Assembly: GCA_965262305.1 (NCBI GenBank)
Contig: CBDHEY010000004.1
Span: 1,426,001-1,490,000, forward strand
Direction of reading: 5' to 3'
DNA from: CBDHEY01 sp965262305
GTDB lineage: Bacteria; Pseudomonadota; Gammaproteobacteria; Pseudomonadales; Cellvibrionaceae
DNA: 64,000 nt
Of the stretch, positions 1-8,990 are shown piece by piece. The position numbers and the translations under genes are program-made. The notes beneath the pieces are model-generated. The model was given only the letters and a program-made list of their open reading frames with translations. It ran no database searches and was not told the DNA's origin. Numbering within the stretch: the stretch's first letter is position 1; each line of letters opens with the position of its first letter.

Positions 1-142
1 CGTATGGTGAATGTAAATCAAAAATTTAGTTTCGCTTCATCTAATTACACAATTTCCATTAATTTTAATTTAAATGGTATTTAAATAATTATCTTTACAA
101 TTTCTTTCGTCCGTTACTAAAAATAAAACGAGGAACCTAGAC

Positions 143-1255
143 ATGCTGAATAATAATATTGCTTTAGAAATTGAAAAAACTATGGCTGAACGCATTCGTT
201 TATTTGCAGATGAAATGCCATTTAAACCTATTAATGATTTCGCAAAGTGGAGTTTTGTTACCAGAAACGTGGATAAGAACGATGTGAAAACCGTTGAGAT
301 GCGAACTGATCACACCCCTCAAGCAGGTGATCTTATTGTTGCAAGAATTGTTAAGATTTCCAATCACACGCGAGTTCAGCTTGCTTCCGGTCGTCGATCT
401 AATCTTTATATTGGTGATCAGGTTGTTGTCGCTTACGGAAATCGCTACGCTCCAGATCAATTTGAAGCTGTAATACCGCTCGATCTTGACGCTTGTGATC
501 TGGTTGCAGCAGGAGGAATTGCATCTAAATCGATTTCAAAGCATAGCGCAATTAAATCGCCCACTCGCATTCGTCCAGAGGGTTACTGTATTGATCATAC
601 CGGAGCAGTAATGAACCTTAATGACTATACTCTACTCTCTGAAAACCAAGGTCCTGCCGATATACCCGTGATTGCTGTTGTTGGGACGTCTATGAATTCC
701 GGTAAAACTACCAGCGCAGCCGCAATTGTAAGAGGCTTACATAAAGCAGGTAAAAATGTAGTCGCCATAAAGTCTACAGGAACTGGAGCTGGAAACGATT
801 TATGGGAGTACGCAGATTCCGGCGCAAGTAAAGTGTATGATTTCACCGACGCAGGCTATGCTTCGACATATAAGTTATCCCGCCAACAAATCGCAAACTG
901 TTTCACTAACCTCATAAACACAGCCTCACTCGAGAACAAAGCCGACGCAATTGTTGTGGAAATTGCTGATGGATTATTGCACGACGAAACGCTAGATCTC
1001 GTTTCTTCCCAAGCATTTAAAGAAGTTGTTACAAGCACGGTTTTCGCCGCTGGAGAAGCAATGGGTGCTGTTGCGGGTGTTAAGGCACTTCAAGAAATAG
1101 GAGTGACAGTAGACGCAATAACAGGTTTGTTAACCGCTTCTAAGTTGGCAATGATAGAAACTGAAAAAAATATCGAAAATTGTGTTGTTGATCGAGAAAC
1201 CTTGTCAGATGGTAAGTTTGCACTTAGCTTACTTAAAAAGAGATTGCAAAATTGA
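143..1255 (+). CDS. P-loop ligase-like protein (DUF1611 / dethiobiotin-synthetase-like fold)
   Basis: The protein has 370 residues. Residues about 60-150 form a beta-rich domain containing 'GDLIVARIVKI' and 'VAYGNRYAPDQFEA'. A P-loop domain follows, with Walker A 'GTSMNSGKTT' at about residues 183-192 and then 'IKSTGTG' and 'VVEIADGLLHDE'. These segments sit where BioD/CobB-type SIMIBI ligases hold the nucleotide and the substrate carboxylate. I infer an ATP-dependent cytosolic enzyme or sensor; the substrate is unknown. ATG 143 has a GAGGA ribosome binding site 8 bases upstream. It is the first gene of a coupled operon, and its TGA overlaps the TTG start of the next gene. An assignment to DUF1611 is from memory and tentative. 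A MobB-like role is the alternative. Confidence 0.6.
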   Translation: MLNNNIALEIEKTMAERIRLFADEMPFKPINDFAKWSFVTRNVDKNDVKTVEMRTDHTPQAGDLIVARIVKISNHTRVQLASGRRSNLYIGDQVVVAYGNRYAPDQFEAVIPLDLDACDLVAAGGIASKSISKHSAIKSPTRIRPEGYCIDHTGAVMNLNDYTLLSENQGPADIPVIAVVGTSMNSGKTTSAAAIVRGLHKAGKNVVAIKSTGTGAGNDLWEYADSGASKVYDFTDAGYASTYKLSRQQIANCFTNLINTASLENKADAIVVEIADGLLHDETLDLVSSQAFKEVVTSTVFAAGEAMGAVAGVKALQEIGVTVDAITGLLTASKLAMIETEKNIENCVVDRETLSDGKFALSLLKKRLQN

Positions 1256-2907
1256 GTCGTCTACCTGCGGTTTTCAGTAATGAGCGAAAAGCTACATTAC
1301 TGAAACTAATTTTTATCGGATGTTTAAAAATTATTTGCTTGATGATATTTGCTTGGCAATTTCAAATGATTTTACAACTGCTATTGAAAAAAGAGATGAC
1401 TCTGCCAATTCATATTTTCGCTTTTTTAGTTTTGGCAGCCGCTTTTATTGCCATTATTCATTGGTATGAACGTTATCTGGCAGAAAAGCTTGGTCAAAAC
1501 TATGTTCATGAGATCCGATTGGTTCTTTACGATGCCTTGAGTAGGAATAAGGATTATAACCAAAAACGCAATGGCATTCATATGGTCAGATTTTCAAATG
1601 ACTTAACGTCCATTAGGCAATGGATATCTTTGGGGATCGCACGTTTAGTAAGTCTTTTTTTATTATTTTGTGGTATTACATTTTCACTCACTATTTTAGA
1701 TATTAAATATGCTGTTTTGGTGTTTTTTAGTTTTATATTGAGCTTATTCGCGATTCAAACTCTTGGATGGGGTATTGAAAAAAGTATTAAAGAAAGCCGA
1801 GCAAAAAGGGGAAAACTTGCCAACTGTGTTAACGAAATCATAAATAACATTCCACAAATTTCGCTCTTTGGACGAACAAAGTTTGAACGAGAAAGGCTTA
1901 ACAAGCAAAGTAAGGTACTTGTAAATGCATTAACTCACAGAGCTTTTTGGCTAGGTAGCTTATCTGGTTTAAGTGAATTATGTATTAACATCATTGCTAT
2001 TGCGGTCTTGATTTATGGCGTATCCAGGTTGAATTCAGGCGATATTGATCTTCCAACATTGATGGCGGTTTTTGGAATAGCTTCAATGATCTCAACTCCG
2101 ATTCGCGACTTCAGTAAGGTGTTTGAGTATAGAAAAAATTACTTGGTTGCTAAACGTATAATCTGTCGTTTTGTTTCAGAGGTGAAAACAGCCGATAGTG
2201 GTGTCGAACATCAAAACGAGCAGAGTTGTCCGCAACGCTTTAGAGGAACAATCCATTTAGTCGACCTCAAAATAAAAGAGATCGAAGTACCTATCGCACA
2301 AATTTTTCTTGGCGAAAAGATTGCAATTTCAGGAGATAACGGCAGTGGAAAATCGGTTTTACTTAAGTCAATCGCCGGGATTCTTTCGGTACATTCTGGC
2401 GCGATCGCGTTAGATGGCGTTCCTACTGATCAACTTGACGAGGAAATGAAGAGAAAGTATATCGGTATCGCCAGTCATGACTTACCTCTCACGTCAGGGT
2501 CTATAAGTAAAAATATTCGTTATCGTAACCCAAAAGCACCTAAGCTATCTGTGGATCTTGCTCTGGCGCGGAGTGATTTAGAAGAGATAATTAAAAAATT
2601 ACCTAATGGTTTGGATACCCGACTAGGAGGACGCGGCACAGGATTGTCCGAAGGTGAGCGCTCCAGAATAAAATTAGCTAGAGCGGTTTTGGATAATCCA
2701 CCAATATTAATTTTGGATGAAATGGAAAGAAGCTTAGATGCTTCTGGCAAGAAAGCACTGGCTAAACTTATTGAGCATTATCCTGGGACTGTTATTTTTG
2801 CAAGTAATGATAAAGACATTCTTCCGTATGCCAATATTCGATGGAGGATGCATCGCGACAAAATTGAGATAGAAAACGTAATGGATGTTGAGGGAGCTGT
2901 TGGGTGA
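1252..2907 (+). CDS. ABC exporter, fused membrane and ATPase domains, with atypical Q- and H-loops
   Basis: This 551-residue half-transporter should work as a homodimer in the inner membrane. About six membrane segments lie within residues 18-285 and an ATPase domain within 335-545. Walker A is 'GDNGSGKS' near residue 363, the signature is 'LSEGERSR' near 465, and Walker B is 'LILDEMERSLD' near 487. Two usually invariant positions differ. The Q-loop, normally VPQD, reads 'ASHDLPL' near 408. The switch histidine, normally SHD or SHR, reads 'ASNDKD' near 518. ATP hydrolysis may therefore be unusual. The TTG start overlaps the previous stop, and the end overlaps the GTG of the hydrolase gene, which suggests translational coupling. 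The cargo is unknown and could be the product of the neighbouring P-loop enzyme. Confidence 0.8.
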   Translation: MSRLPAVFSNERKATLLKLIFIGCLKIICLMIFAWQFQMILQLLLKKEMTLPIHIFAFLVLAAAFIAIIHWYERYLAEKLGQNYVHEIRLVLYDALSRNKDYNQKRNGIHMVRFSNDLTSIRQWISLGIARLVSLFLLFCGITFSLTILDIKYAVLVFFSFILSLFAIQTLGWGIEKSIKESRAKRGKLANCVNEIINNIPQISLFGRTKFERERLNKQSKVLVNALTHRAFWLGSLSGLSELCINIIAIAVLIYGVSRLNSGDIDLPTLMAVFGIASMISTPIRDFSKVFEYRKNYLVAKRIICRFVSEVKTADSGVEHQNEQSCPQRFRGTIHLVDLKIKEIEVPIAQIFLGEKIAISGDNGSGKSVLLKSIAGILSVHSGAIALDGVPTDQLDEEMKRKYIGIASHDLPLTSGSISKNIRYRNPKAPKLSVDLALARSDLEEIIKKLPNGLDTRLGGRGTGLSEGERSRIKLARAVLDNPPILILDEMERSLDASGKKALAKLIEHYPGTVIFASNDKDILPYANIRWRMHRDKIEIENVMDVEGAVG

Positions 2908-3692
2908 ACAATAGTCATAAAATACGGTGTTACACTTTAAAAGACCCATCAAAATGCAAGTTCTGGATAAGTGAACCATGTGATACTCACTCACCTCATT
3001 CACTGGTTTTAGTTCATGGAATTTCTCGTAACGCGGAACACATGTTAAGAAGCTTTTCTAATCAGGCACGGGAACAAAACTATAGATTGATCGTACCATT
3101 ATTTGATCGTGTTAATTTTTCTAATTATCAAAGGCTCGGTGGGGAACCTAAAGGTTTTCGCGCAGATTGCGCTTTAAACAAAATTTTAAGCCTGGTTTAC
3201 GGGCGTTCAATATATAGAGTTAATCTATTTGGTTTTTCTGGTGGTGCTCAATTTACCCATCGCTATGCGCTCGCACACAGTGCAAGAGTAAAGTCTATCA
3301 CTATTGCTTCTGCTGGTTGGTATACTAATTTAAACAGTGTGGAAAAATTTCCTATTGGAATAAAAAGCACATGTTCTTTTTCTGATTTAGTTTTTGACTA
3401 CCAAGCGTTTCTCAAATGCCCAAGCTATGTGATCGTAGGTGACCGCGATACAGCGTGTAAAAAAAATTTGCGTTCAAAAAAAAACATAAATTCAGTTCAA
3501 GGTACTACGCGGTTAGATCGGGCGATATGGTTTCATCAATCAATAAAAGATCTTTGTTTGCGTAACAATATCTCTACTATTCACAAATTTGATATTCTAA
3601 AGAATACTTCTCATGAGTTTGGGCAGGCGGATATAAGATCTAATCTGGTCGAAAAAGTTATCCGCTTTTGTAATGAGGTTGCGAATGACTAG
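2904..3692 (+). CDS. Alpha/beta hydrolase
   Basis: This 262-residue protein has a complete alpha/beta hydrolase triad. The nucleophile elbow is 'GFSGGAQF' near residues 111-118, an acidic residue sits in 'VGDRDTA' near 178, and the histidine sits in 'TSHEFGQ' near 236. The oxyanion segment 'LVHGISRNAE' is near residue 33. There is no signal peptide, so it should be cytosolic. Start GTG 2904 overlaps the preceding TGA and has a GAGGGAG ribosome binding site. An esterase, thioesterase or peptidase-like activity is possible. Its place between an exporter and a porin suggests that it acts on the same small molecule, but that is inference. Confidence 0.75.
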   Translation: MNNSHKIRCYTLKDPSKCKFWISEPCDTHSPHSLVLVHGISRNAEHMLRSFSNQAREQNYRLIVPLFDRVNFSNYQRLGGEPKGFRADCALNKILSLVYGRSIYRVNLFGFSGGAQFTHRYALAHSARVKSITIASAGWYTNLNSVEKFPIGIKSTCSFSDLVFDYQAFLKCPSYVIVGDRDTACKKNLRSKKNINSVQGTTRLDRAIWFHQSIKDLCLRNNISTIHKFDILKNTSHEFGQADIRSNLVEKVIRFCNEVAND

Positions 3693-4836
3693 TGCCTTTT
3701 GGACGCTACTTATGGCACTTTTCTTTTTTACTTCAATTCAGCTCTTTGCTAAAGCAGATACAAAAAATTCCGGCTTTTTGGAAAAAGAATCATCAGGTGT
3801 GGAATTCAAAATTGGTGCTCTTATTCAATCAGATACCATTGCACAACAAAAACAAAACCAGAGTAATCTACAGCTTGAAAATCAACAGGATTTTCGCCGA
3901 GCTCGTATTATAACTCAACTCAAAGCGCTTCGAACTAAACTCCGAATAGACTATGACTTTGGAATCAGCGAGGGTTGGAGAAATGTTTTTTTAAGTTGGC
4001 GTGGAAAGAATTTCGAGCTCGTCATTGGTCAACATACGCCTCCTTTTTCTATGGAAAATCTCAATTCATCTAAATCACATGTGTTTTTGGAGCGCTCGGC
4101 CGCAAATAGCTTAGCTCCGGGAATGAGTCTGGGTGTAAGTTTGAAGCGCTGGAGTGATAGATGGAGTGGCGCATTTGGTGTGTATGGCCGAACGATCAAG
4201 CAGGTACAAGAAAACGATACTCGTGGATCAAGAGCCGTAACCCGACTGACGCTCTCTCCCCTAGATAGTCGATACATCAACATGCACTTTGGTTTCAACT
4301 ACCAGAAAAAATTCCTACTTGATGAAGAAACAACTCGAATTCGCACTCGAGCTGGCTCTAGATTATTTGATCAACGACTAGTAGATACTAGGCGAATAGA
4401 GGGAATCAAGGATAAACAATCTGTTGGAATTGAATTCGCTCTTAATACTAAGCATTTTCGCTTTCAAAGTGAATACATCAATACGCTACTCATTAGTAAT
4501 GAACAAAACCTGCTTTTAAATGGCGGATACATTGAGGCTGGCGTTATTTGGGATTCGGGCTCATTCAGCTATAGCAAAAAGCAAGGAATCATTAAACCCA
4601 AACTTGCTAAATACGGCAATCCAGTGGAATTTGCGGTTAGGGCATCAAGGCTAGACCTAGAAGATAATCAGATCAATGGTGGTATTCAAAATGAAATCAA
4701 TTGTGCATTATCCGTATCAATAAAAAGAAACTATAAATTCAGCTTTGTCTACTCTGAAATAGATGCCGCACCAGATAGGTCGGGACAAAACCAGCGAATA
4801 CGATTTACTGGTCTGCGTCTGCAGTATAATCGCTAA
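3685..4836 (+). CDS. OprO/OprP-type outer-membrane porin
   Basis: The protein has 383 residues from ATG 3685. A TGAGG ribosome binding site lies 7 bases upstream, which favours this start over the ATG at 3673. A signal peptide with core 'LLMALFFFTSIQLFAKA' is followed by alternating beta-strand sequence of the phosphate-selective porin family. Family-like features are 'RRARI' near residue 73 and 'EGWRNVFLSWRG', 'IGQHTPPFS' and 'LAPGMSLGVSL', with a C-terminal strand 'FTGLRLQYNR'. It should form a trimeric channel for anions or small solutes. It overlaps the hydrolase gene and is the last gene of the operon, giving the cluster an outer-membrane outlet or inlet. Confidence 0.78.
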   Translation: MTSAFWTLLMALFFFTSIQLFAKADTKNSGFLEKESSGVEFKIGALIQSDTIAQQKQNQSNLQLENQQDFRRARIITQLKALRTKLRIDYDFGISEGWRNVFLSWRGKNFELVIGQHTPPFSMENLNSSKSHVFLERSAANSLAPGMSLGVSLKRWSDRWSGAFGVYGRTIKQVQENDTRGSRAVTRLTLSPLDSRYINMHFGFNYQKKFLLDEETTRIRTRAGSRLFDQRLVDTRRIEGIKDKQSVGIEFALNTKHFRFQSEYINTLLISNEQNLLLNGGYIEAGVIWDSGSFSYSKKQGIIKPKLAKYGNPVEFAVRASRLDLEDNQINGGIQNEINCALSVSIKRNYKFSFVYSEIDAAPDRSGQNQRIRFTGLRLQYNR

Positions 4837-4960
4837 AGTGGGAATGAAGTTAAATAATCAGAGTTATAACTCGCTCTTTTCATTGGCAGATAGCAGGGGG
4901 CACAAAACCATACCAGTTTAAAACGCCTTCTTTTTTGTCAAAGATCACTCTTCATTTTAA

Positions 4961-4985
4961 AAATATTTTCTAAGTTAAAATATTT
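4961..4985. repeat. AT-rich hairpin
   Basis: AAATATTTT and AAAATATTT form a perfect 9-base stem around the loop CTAAGTT. It lies 124 bases after the porin stop. It could be a weak terminator or part of an operator. There is no GC clamp, so it is not a typical Rho-independent terminator. Confidence 0.35.
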
Positions 4986-5064
4986 AAGTTATCTTCATCT
5001 TTAAAACTAAGTTAAATTTAAATAATACAGATAATATTGCGTATTAGACCCACCACAATTCAGA

Positions 5065-5081
5065 AATCGATATTATCGATT
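5065..5081. promoter_or_regulatory. Candidate operator upstream of the histidine kinase
   Basis: AATCGAT-ATT-ATCGATT is a perfect 7-base inverted repeat with a 3-base spacer. It lies 116 bases before the kinase start. Its symmetry suits a dimeric regulator, but OmpR-type proteins more often bind direct repeats, so the regulator is unknown. Confidence 0.35.
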
Positions 5082-5197
5082 CATGTAGACTCAATGTGCC
5101 AATACTTAAATTATGATAAACCTGACTCAGCAGAACACATCGTGTCATAATCAAAGTTTAACGCTATTAAGGTTGACACATCTCCGGTACGATTTTC

Positions 5198-6799
5198 ATG
5201 GCATTCGATAACTTTAAGAATAAGTTCTTACTCACTACCTTTTGCCTTGTGGTGACAATTTTTGCTTTGTCTATCATATTCTATTTGAGCATTCTGCGTC
5301 TTCAATTCCTTGAAGAACGAAATAGCTTAGCTCAACATGTAGCTTCTAGTTACATTAGTGTGTCAAATTATGCTTACAGAAAACTCAATGCGATGAGTGA
5401 AATAGTCTCCTCAGGTACTCTAACTGACGAAGAGGCGCGAATTGAAAATGAGGCTCGGTTAAAGAAAGCGCTAGCCGAAGTGCGTTTGGGGATAGAACGT
5501 GAAATTAGCTTAGCAAGAGGTGAGCCTGAGCATGAAGAAATTTATCACTTTGCGGAGATAGAACGCATTGCTGAGCGGATAATCGATGGTGGTAAAATTA
5601 TAAGGCAAAGCATATCTGACAATGATATATCTTCGGCAAAACAAGCGCTATCGTTATTACGGAGCAAGGCTGTTGCGGGAAGATTAAACGAATTGCTCGA
5701 CGAGGCAATACAAGAAGAAAAAGAAGAAGCGTTAGAGTCCTTAAAGCAGCTGGAAAAACTTGTAAAACAGATTAAAACGGCATTGCCCGTGCTCTTAATT
5801 TTAATACTCACGCCAATATTTTATTTTGTAATTTCTATGTCTCGTAGACTCACTACGTCGATTAGCACACTAAATACCGCAGCTGAAACCTACGCGTCAG
5901 GAAACCTTTCTCATAAGACTCTTGTAGAAGGTGATCAAGAATTTGTAAAGCTTGGCATTACATTTAACAATATGGCTCAAGAGCTACTATTGCGACGTAC
6001 ATCGATGGAAGAGTCTCAAATCTCTCTTGAATATCAGGTTAGTGAACGTACAAAGGAGTTAGAAAAACTCAATAAGCGATTAGAGATCTTAGATGCTAGC
6101 CGCCGGCAATTTCTTGCAGATATTAGTCATGAATTGAAATCTCCCCTCACGGTTATTCAAGGCGAAGCAGAAGTGGCTTTGAGAGGTACCGAAAAAACGC
6201 CAATCGAATATCAAGAAACACTGGAACGAGTTAGACAGCAAACGCTACATACCACCCATCTTGTTAATGACCTTCTGTTTGTTGCGCGAGCGGAAGATGG
6301 TAAAGCTCGGATAAATAAACGGTCGGTAGCTGTGAAAAATTTACTCGAATCGGTTTGTTTCGATTTCCAAACAATCGCGAGTAAAAAGGAATTAAACTTG
6401 TTTTTAAATACGCCGGAAAAAGAGCTAATGGTTCATGGTGATATGGAACGTCTGCGCCAAGTATTTACTATACTACTTGATAATGCTATTCGCTATTCTC
6501 ATCCAAAAGGAAGAATTGATGTCTCGCTTGTTTTACAGGTCGATCAAGAACATATTGTTGTCTGTATTATTGATGAAGGTATAGGAATGTCACAGGAAGA
6601 CATTGATCAGGCGTTTTATCGATTTTATCGAGGCGCGAATGCGGAGCGTCACGCAGATGGAACCGGGCTTGGATTACCCGTTGCGAAAGCTATTGTAGAA
6701 GCTCACGATGGTGAGATCTCACTTTCATCCAGACCGCAAAAAGGAATAAAAGCAACAGTTCAACTTCCTTTTGGAAAAGATTTGGGTAATGTAGCATGA
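5198..6799 (+). CDS. Sensor histidine kinase
   Basis: This 533-residue inner-membrane kinase has a transmembrane helix at about 10-35, a mostly helical sensor region at 36-190 and a second transmembrane helix at about 195-213. A HAMP linker follows, then a coiled coil and HisKA with the phospho-acceptor histidine in 'ISHELKSP' near residue 310. The ATPase domain has the N-box 'LDNAIRYS' and G-boxes 'DEGIGM' and 'GTGLGL'. The stop overlaps the start of the response-regulator gene (ATGA), so the two form one unit in kinase-first order. The ribosome binding site before ATG 5198 is weak. The signal is unknown. Possible targets are the adjacent porin operon or the cytochrome genes, by position only. 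Confidence 0.88.
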   Translation: MAFDNFKNKFLLTTFCLVVTIFALSIIFYLSILRLQFLEERNSLAQHVASSYISVSNYAYRKLNAMSEIVSSGTLTDEEARIENEARLKKALAEVRLGIEREISLARGEPEHEEIYHFAEIERIAERIIDGGKIIRQSISDNDISSAKQALSLLRSKAVAGRLNELLDEAIQEEKEEALESLKQLEKLVKQIKTALPVLLILILTPIFYFVISMSRRLTTSISTLNTAAETYASGNLSHKTLVEGDQEFVKLGITFNNMAQELLLRRTSMEESQISLEYQVSERTKELEKLNKRLEILDASRRQFLADISHELKSPLTVIQGEAEVALRGTEKTPIEYQETLERVRQQTLHTTHLVNDLLFVARAEDGKARINKRSVAVKNLLESVCFDFQTIASKKELNLFLNTPEKELMVHGDMERLRQVFTILLDNAIRYSHPKGRIDVSLVLQVDQEHIVVCIIDEGIGMSQEDIDQAFYRFYRGANAERHADGTGLGLPVAKAIVEAHDGEISLSSRPQKGIKATVQLPFGKDLGNVA

Positions 6800-7476
6800 G
6801 AATACTAATTGTAGAAGATGATCAACGAATCGCAGATTTTCTAGTACGTGCAATGAAAACGGAAGGTTATAGCTGTGTACATTCGAGTGACGGTAAAGAA
6901 GGGTTGGAGTTATCTAGAAAAGGCGATTTTGATTTAATTTTATTGGACTTAATGTTACCGACTTTAAGTGGTTTAGATATATGTCAGGAGTTAAGAATGC
7001 GAAATATTTTAACTCCAATCATCATGCTTACGGCAATGGATGATGTAGAAGATAGAATAAAAGGTTTAAAGATGGGAGCTGATGATTATATGACAAAACC
7101 TTTTATTATTGATGAATTGTTTGCCCGCTTAGAAGCTGTGGTGCGAAGAGGTCATGGAAGCAAAGAAATAAATCATGTTTTGGAAGTTGGCGATATTATT
7201 ATGGATAAAAAGAAAATGATCGTAACGTTAAAAGATAAGCCAATTACAGTGACAGCCAAAGAATTTGCTGTTTTAGAATTGCTCATGACGCACCCCGGAA
7301 GAATCTTCAGTCGTGAAAGGATATTGAGCAATATTTGGGGGATGGATAAAGACCCATTAACCAATGTAGTGGATGTTTATATTGGGAAGTTAAGGAAAAA
7401 GTTTAGCGGTGATAATTCAACTAATAATATAGAAACTATTCGAGGAATGGGTTATAGAATAACCGCTGATGAATAA
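6796..7476 (+). CDS. OmpR/PhoB-family response regulator
   Basis: The protein has 226 residues. The receiver domain at about 1-115 has acidic residues in 'VEDDQR', the phospho-acceptor Asp in 'LILLDLMLP' near residue 51, and the conserved Lys in 'MTKPF' near 101. A winged-helix DNA-binding domain at about 130-224 contains 'ELLMTHPGRIFSRE' and ends in 'IRGMGYRI', as is typical. Translation is coupled to the kinase through ATGA. It should bind DNA as a phosphorylated dimer. The following 287 bases to the next start contain no obvious gene. Confidence 0.92.
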   Translation: MRILIVEDDQRIADFLVRAMKTEGYSCVHSSDGKEGLELSRKGDFDLILLDLMLPTLSGLDICQELRMRNILTPIIMLTAMDDVEDRIKGLKMGADDYMTKPFIIDELFARLEAVVRRGHGSKEINHVLEVGDIIMDKKKMIVTLKDKPITVTAKEFAVLELLMTHPGRIFSRERILSNIWGMDKDPLTNVVDVYIGKLRKKFSGDNSTNNIETIRGMGYRITADE

Positions 7477-7763
7477 TACCAATAATGTCTAGCATATCCA
7501 TGCTAAGAATTTTTTTAGCTTAAGCAAGCAAATCACAAAGTGACGGTTTTAATTTGTAGTTTGCGCTATTCGTAAGAAAAAAAAGGATATATATTTCTAA
7601 ATAGATGTTGTTTTAGTTTCGATTTGATACTGATCTAAGCTGCTAGATTAATCACAATAAAAATTGCTAGTTTTGTTAACTTTTTGTGATGAATCTTCTT
7701 TCTCTCTACCATAATTTGCACACTCAATATCTAACCGTTTTTGATTTTTTATTGGGTGAACGC

Positions 7764-8963
7764 ATGTATAAAAATAAGATCATATTTTTACTATCTTCTC
7801 TATTATTTATCTTAATTTCCTGCGGTGGTGGAGGCGGAGGTGGCGCCAGTAATGATGGAAATCTAGAAAATGTTAATCGTGCCCCTAATGCTACACCACT
7901 TCCTTCATCATTGCCGACTGCAGAACCTACTACTGATGATTCAGTAGGTCGACTTGTATTTATGGATCCAAGGCCTAATGGTAATACCTTTTCATGTGGT
8001 TTGTGTCATGCGTTAGAGGAGCCTCTACCAGATCAGTTTGACCGACCTGGTCATGCGGTAGGTGATGCCCTACGCAGACCTAATTTCAAGAATGGTTTGT
8101 TGCCGAACTTTGTTGATGCCGCGAATACGTGTTTAGAAACCTGGATGACAGTTCCTACTGATGAGCTATGGACAGAAGAGTCTTCTGATTTTATTGCATT
8201 AACGGAATTTTTGCGCGAGCAGGATACTGGACAGGGAGAATCTCCGACTCTTGCATTTGCTAAAGCAGAACCTATGAGGTTCGCAAATAATAGTGATGTT
8301 GAAGGAGACCCTGAAGCTGGGCGAGAACACTTTAATGAGAGTTGTGCAATTTGTCACGGAAACAATGCTTTGGGAACAGAGCGAGCTCCTCAACTAGCGG
8401 GATTTTATAGCTTTGAAGGAGCTGCAGATTTTATTTCAAGAAAGGTTCGATTAAGCGGGCCACCCAATGATGATATTTATCTCGGTGAAGCGGTACCTGG
8501 TGTAATGCCTTTTTGGGGAGAAGACCGTATCAGCGATGATGATCTAGAAGATGTGATTGCATTTATTATTAATGCAACCGCGCCAGATCCGGCGGATCCA
8601 GATCCTATACCGACACCAGATTCTCGAACTTGTGCTTCAACCCATCCACGCATAGGGCAGCAAGCTGAATTGAGTACTATTGCTCATAATGTGTCAGGTA
8701 CGGCCGTCATTGTTGATGATTGTACAATAAGAATTGATAACTTTAGTTTTGATGGTGGTGGTATTAATATTCGTGTATACGCAGGTAACGGTGACTTTTT
8801 GACTACTGGTTTTTCAATAAGTGATGATTTATTTGGTCAGGTTTTCAATAATGATACCCTCACAGTGACTATTCCAGAGGGACGCACCTTAGACGATATT
8901 GATAGAATCAGTATTTGGTGTATTCCTGTTAGATTTAGCTTCGGCGATGGAATTTTTCAGTAG
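7764..8963 (+). CDS. Di-haem cytochrome c lipoprotein with C-terminal DM13 domain
   Basis: I place the start at ATG 7764, with GGGTGA upstream, because it opens directly into a lipoprotein signal with lipobox 'LISC'; a longer frame from 7686 adds an unlikely leader. The mature protein of about 380 residues has a poly-Gly and Pro/Thr-rich linker. Two c-type haem sites follow: 'CGLCH' near residue 76 and 'CAICH' near 193, with 'GVMPFW' a likely Met ligand. Residues about 309-399 match the DM13 pattern: 'VSGTAVIVDD', 'RIDNFSFDGGG' and a conserved Cys in 'ISIWC'. DM13 is predicted in the literature to be a redox-linked domain. The protein should sit on a membrane facing the periplasm or outside. 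Its partner is unknown. Confidence 0.8.
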   Translation: MYKNKIIFLLSSLLFILISCGGGGGGGASNDGNLENVNRAPNATPLPSSLPTAEPTTDDSVGRLVFMDPRPNGNTFSCGLCHALEEPLPDQFDRPGHAVGDALRRPNFKNGLLPNFVDAANTCLETWMTVPTDELWTEESSDFIALTEFLREQDTGQGESPTLAFAKAEPMRFANNSDVEGDPEAGREHFNESCAICHGNNALGTERAPQLAGFYSFEGAADFISRKVRLSGPPNDDIYLGEAVPGVMPFWGEDRISDDDLEDVIAFIINATAPDPADPDPIPTPDSRTCASTHPRIGQQAELSTIAHNVSGTAVIVDDCTIRIDNFSFDGGGINIRVYAGNGDFLTTGFSISDDLFGQVFNNDTLTVTIPEGRTLDDIDRISIWCIPVRFSFGDGIFQ

Positions 8964-8990
8964 TATCGATTGATCTGACTGATAGACTGA

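Larger units (their letters stand above)
4837..5197. other. AT-rich intergenic region with several inverted repeats
   Basis: This 361-base gap separates the porin operon from the two-component genes. It holds a 12-base palindrome GAGTTATAACTC (4861-4872), an AT-rich hairpin (4961-4985) and a 17-base inverted repeat (5065-5081). The hexamer TAAGTT recurs near 4971, 4984 and 5010. No open reading frame of note and no clear T-tract terminator are visible. It probably holds the promoter and operators of the kinase-regulator pair. Confidence 0.5.

Noticed and set aside
7686..7763. Longer start for the DM13 cytochrome
   Set aside because: The extra residues precede a clear lipoprotein signal; ATG 7764 has a ribosome binding site.
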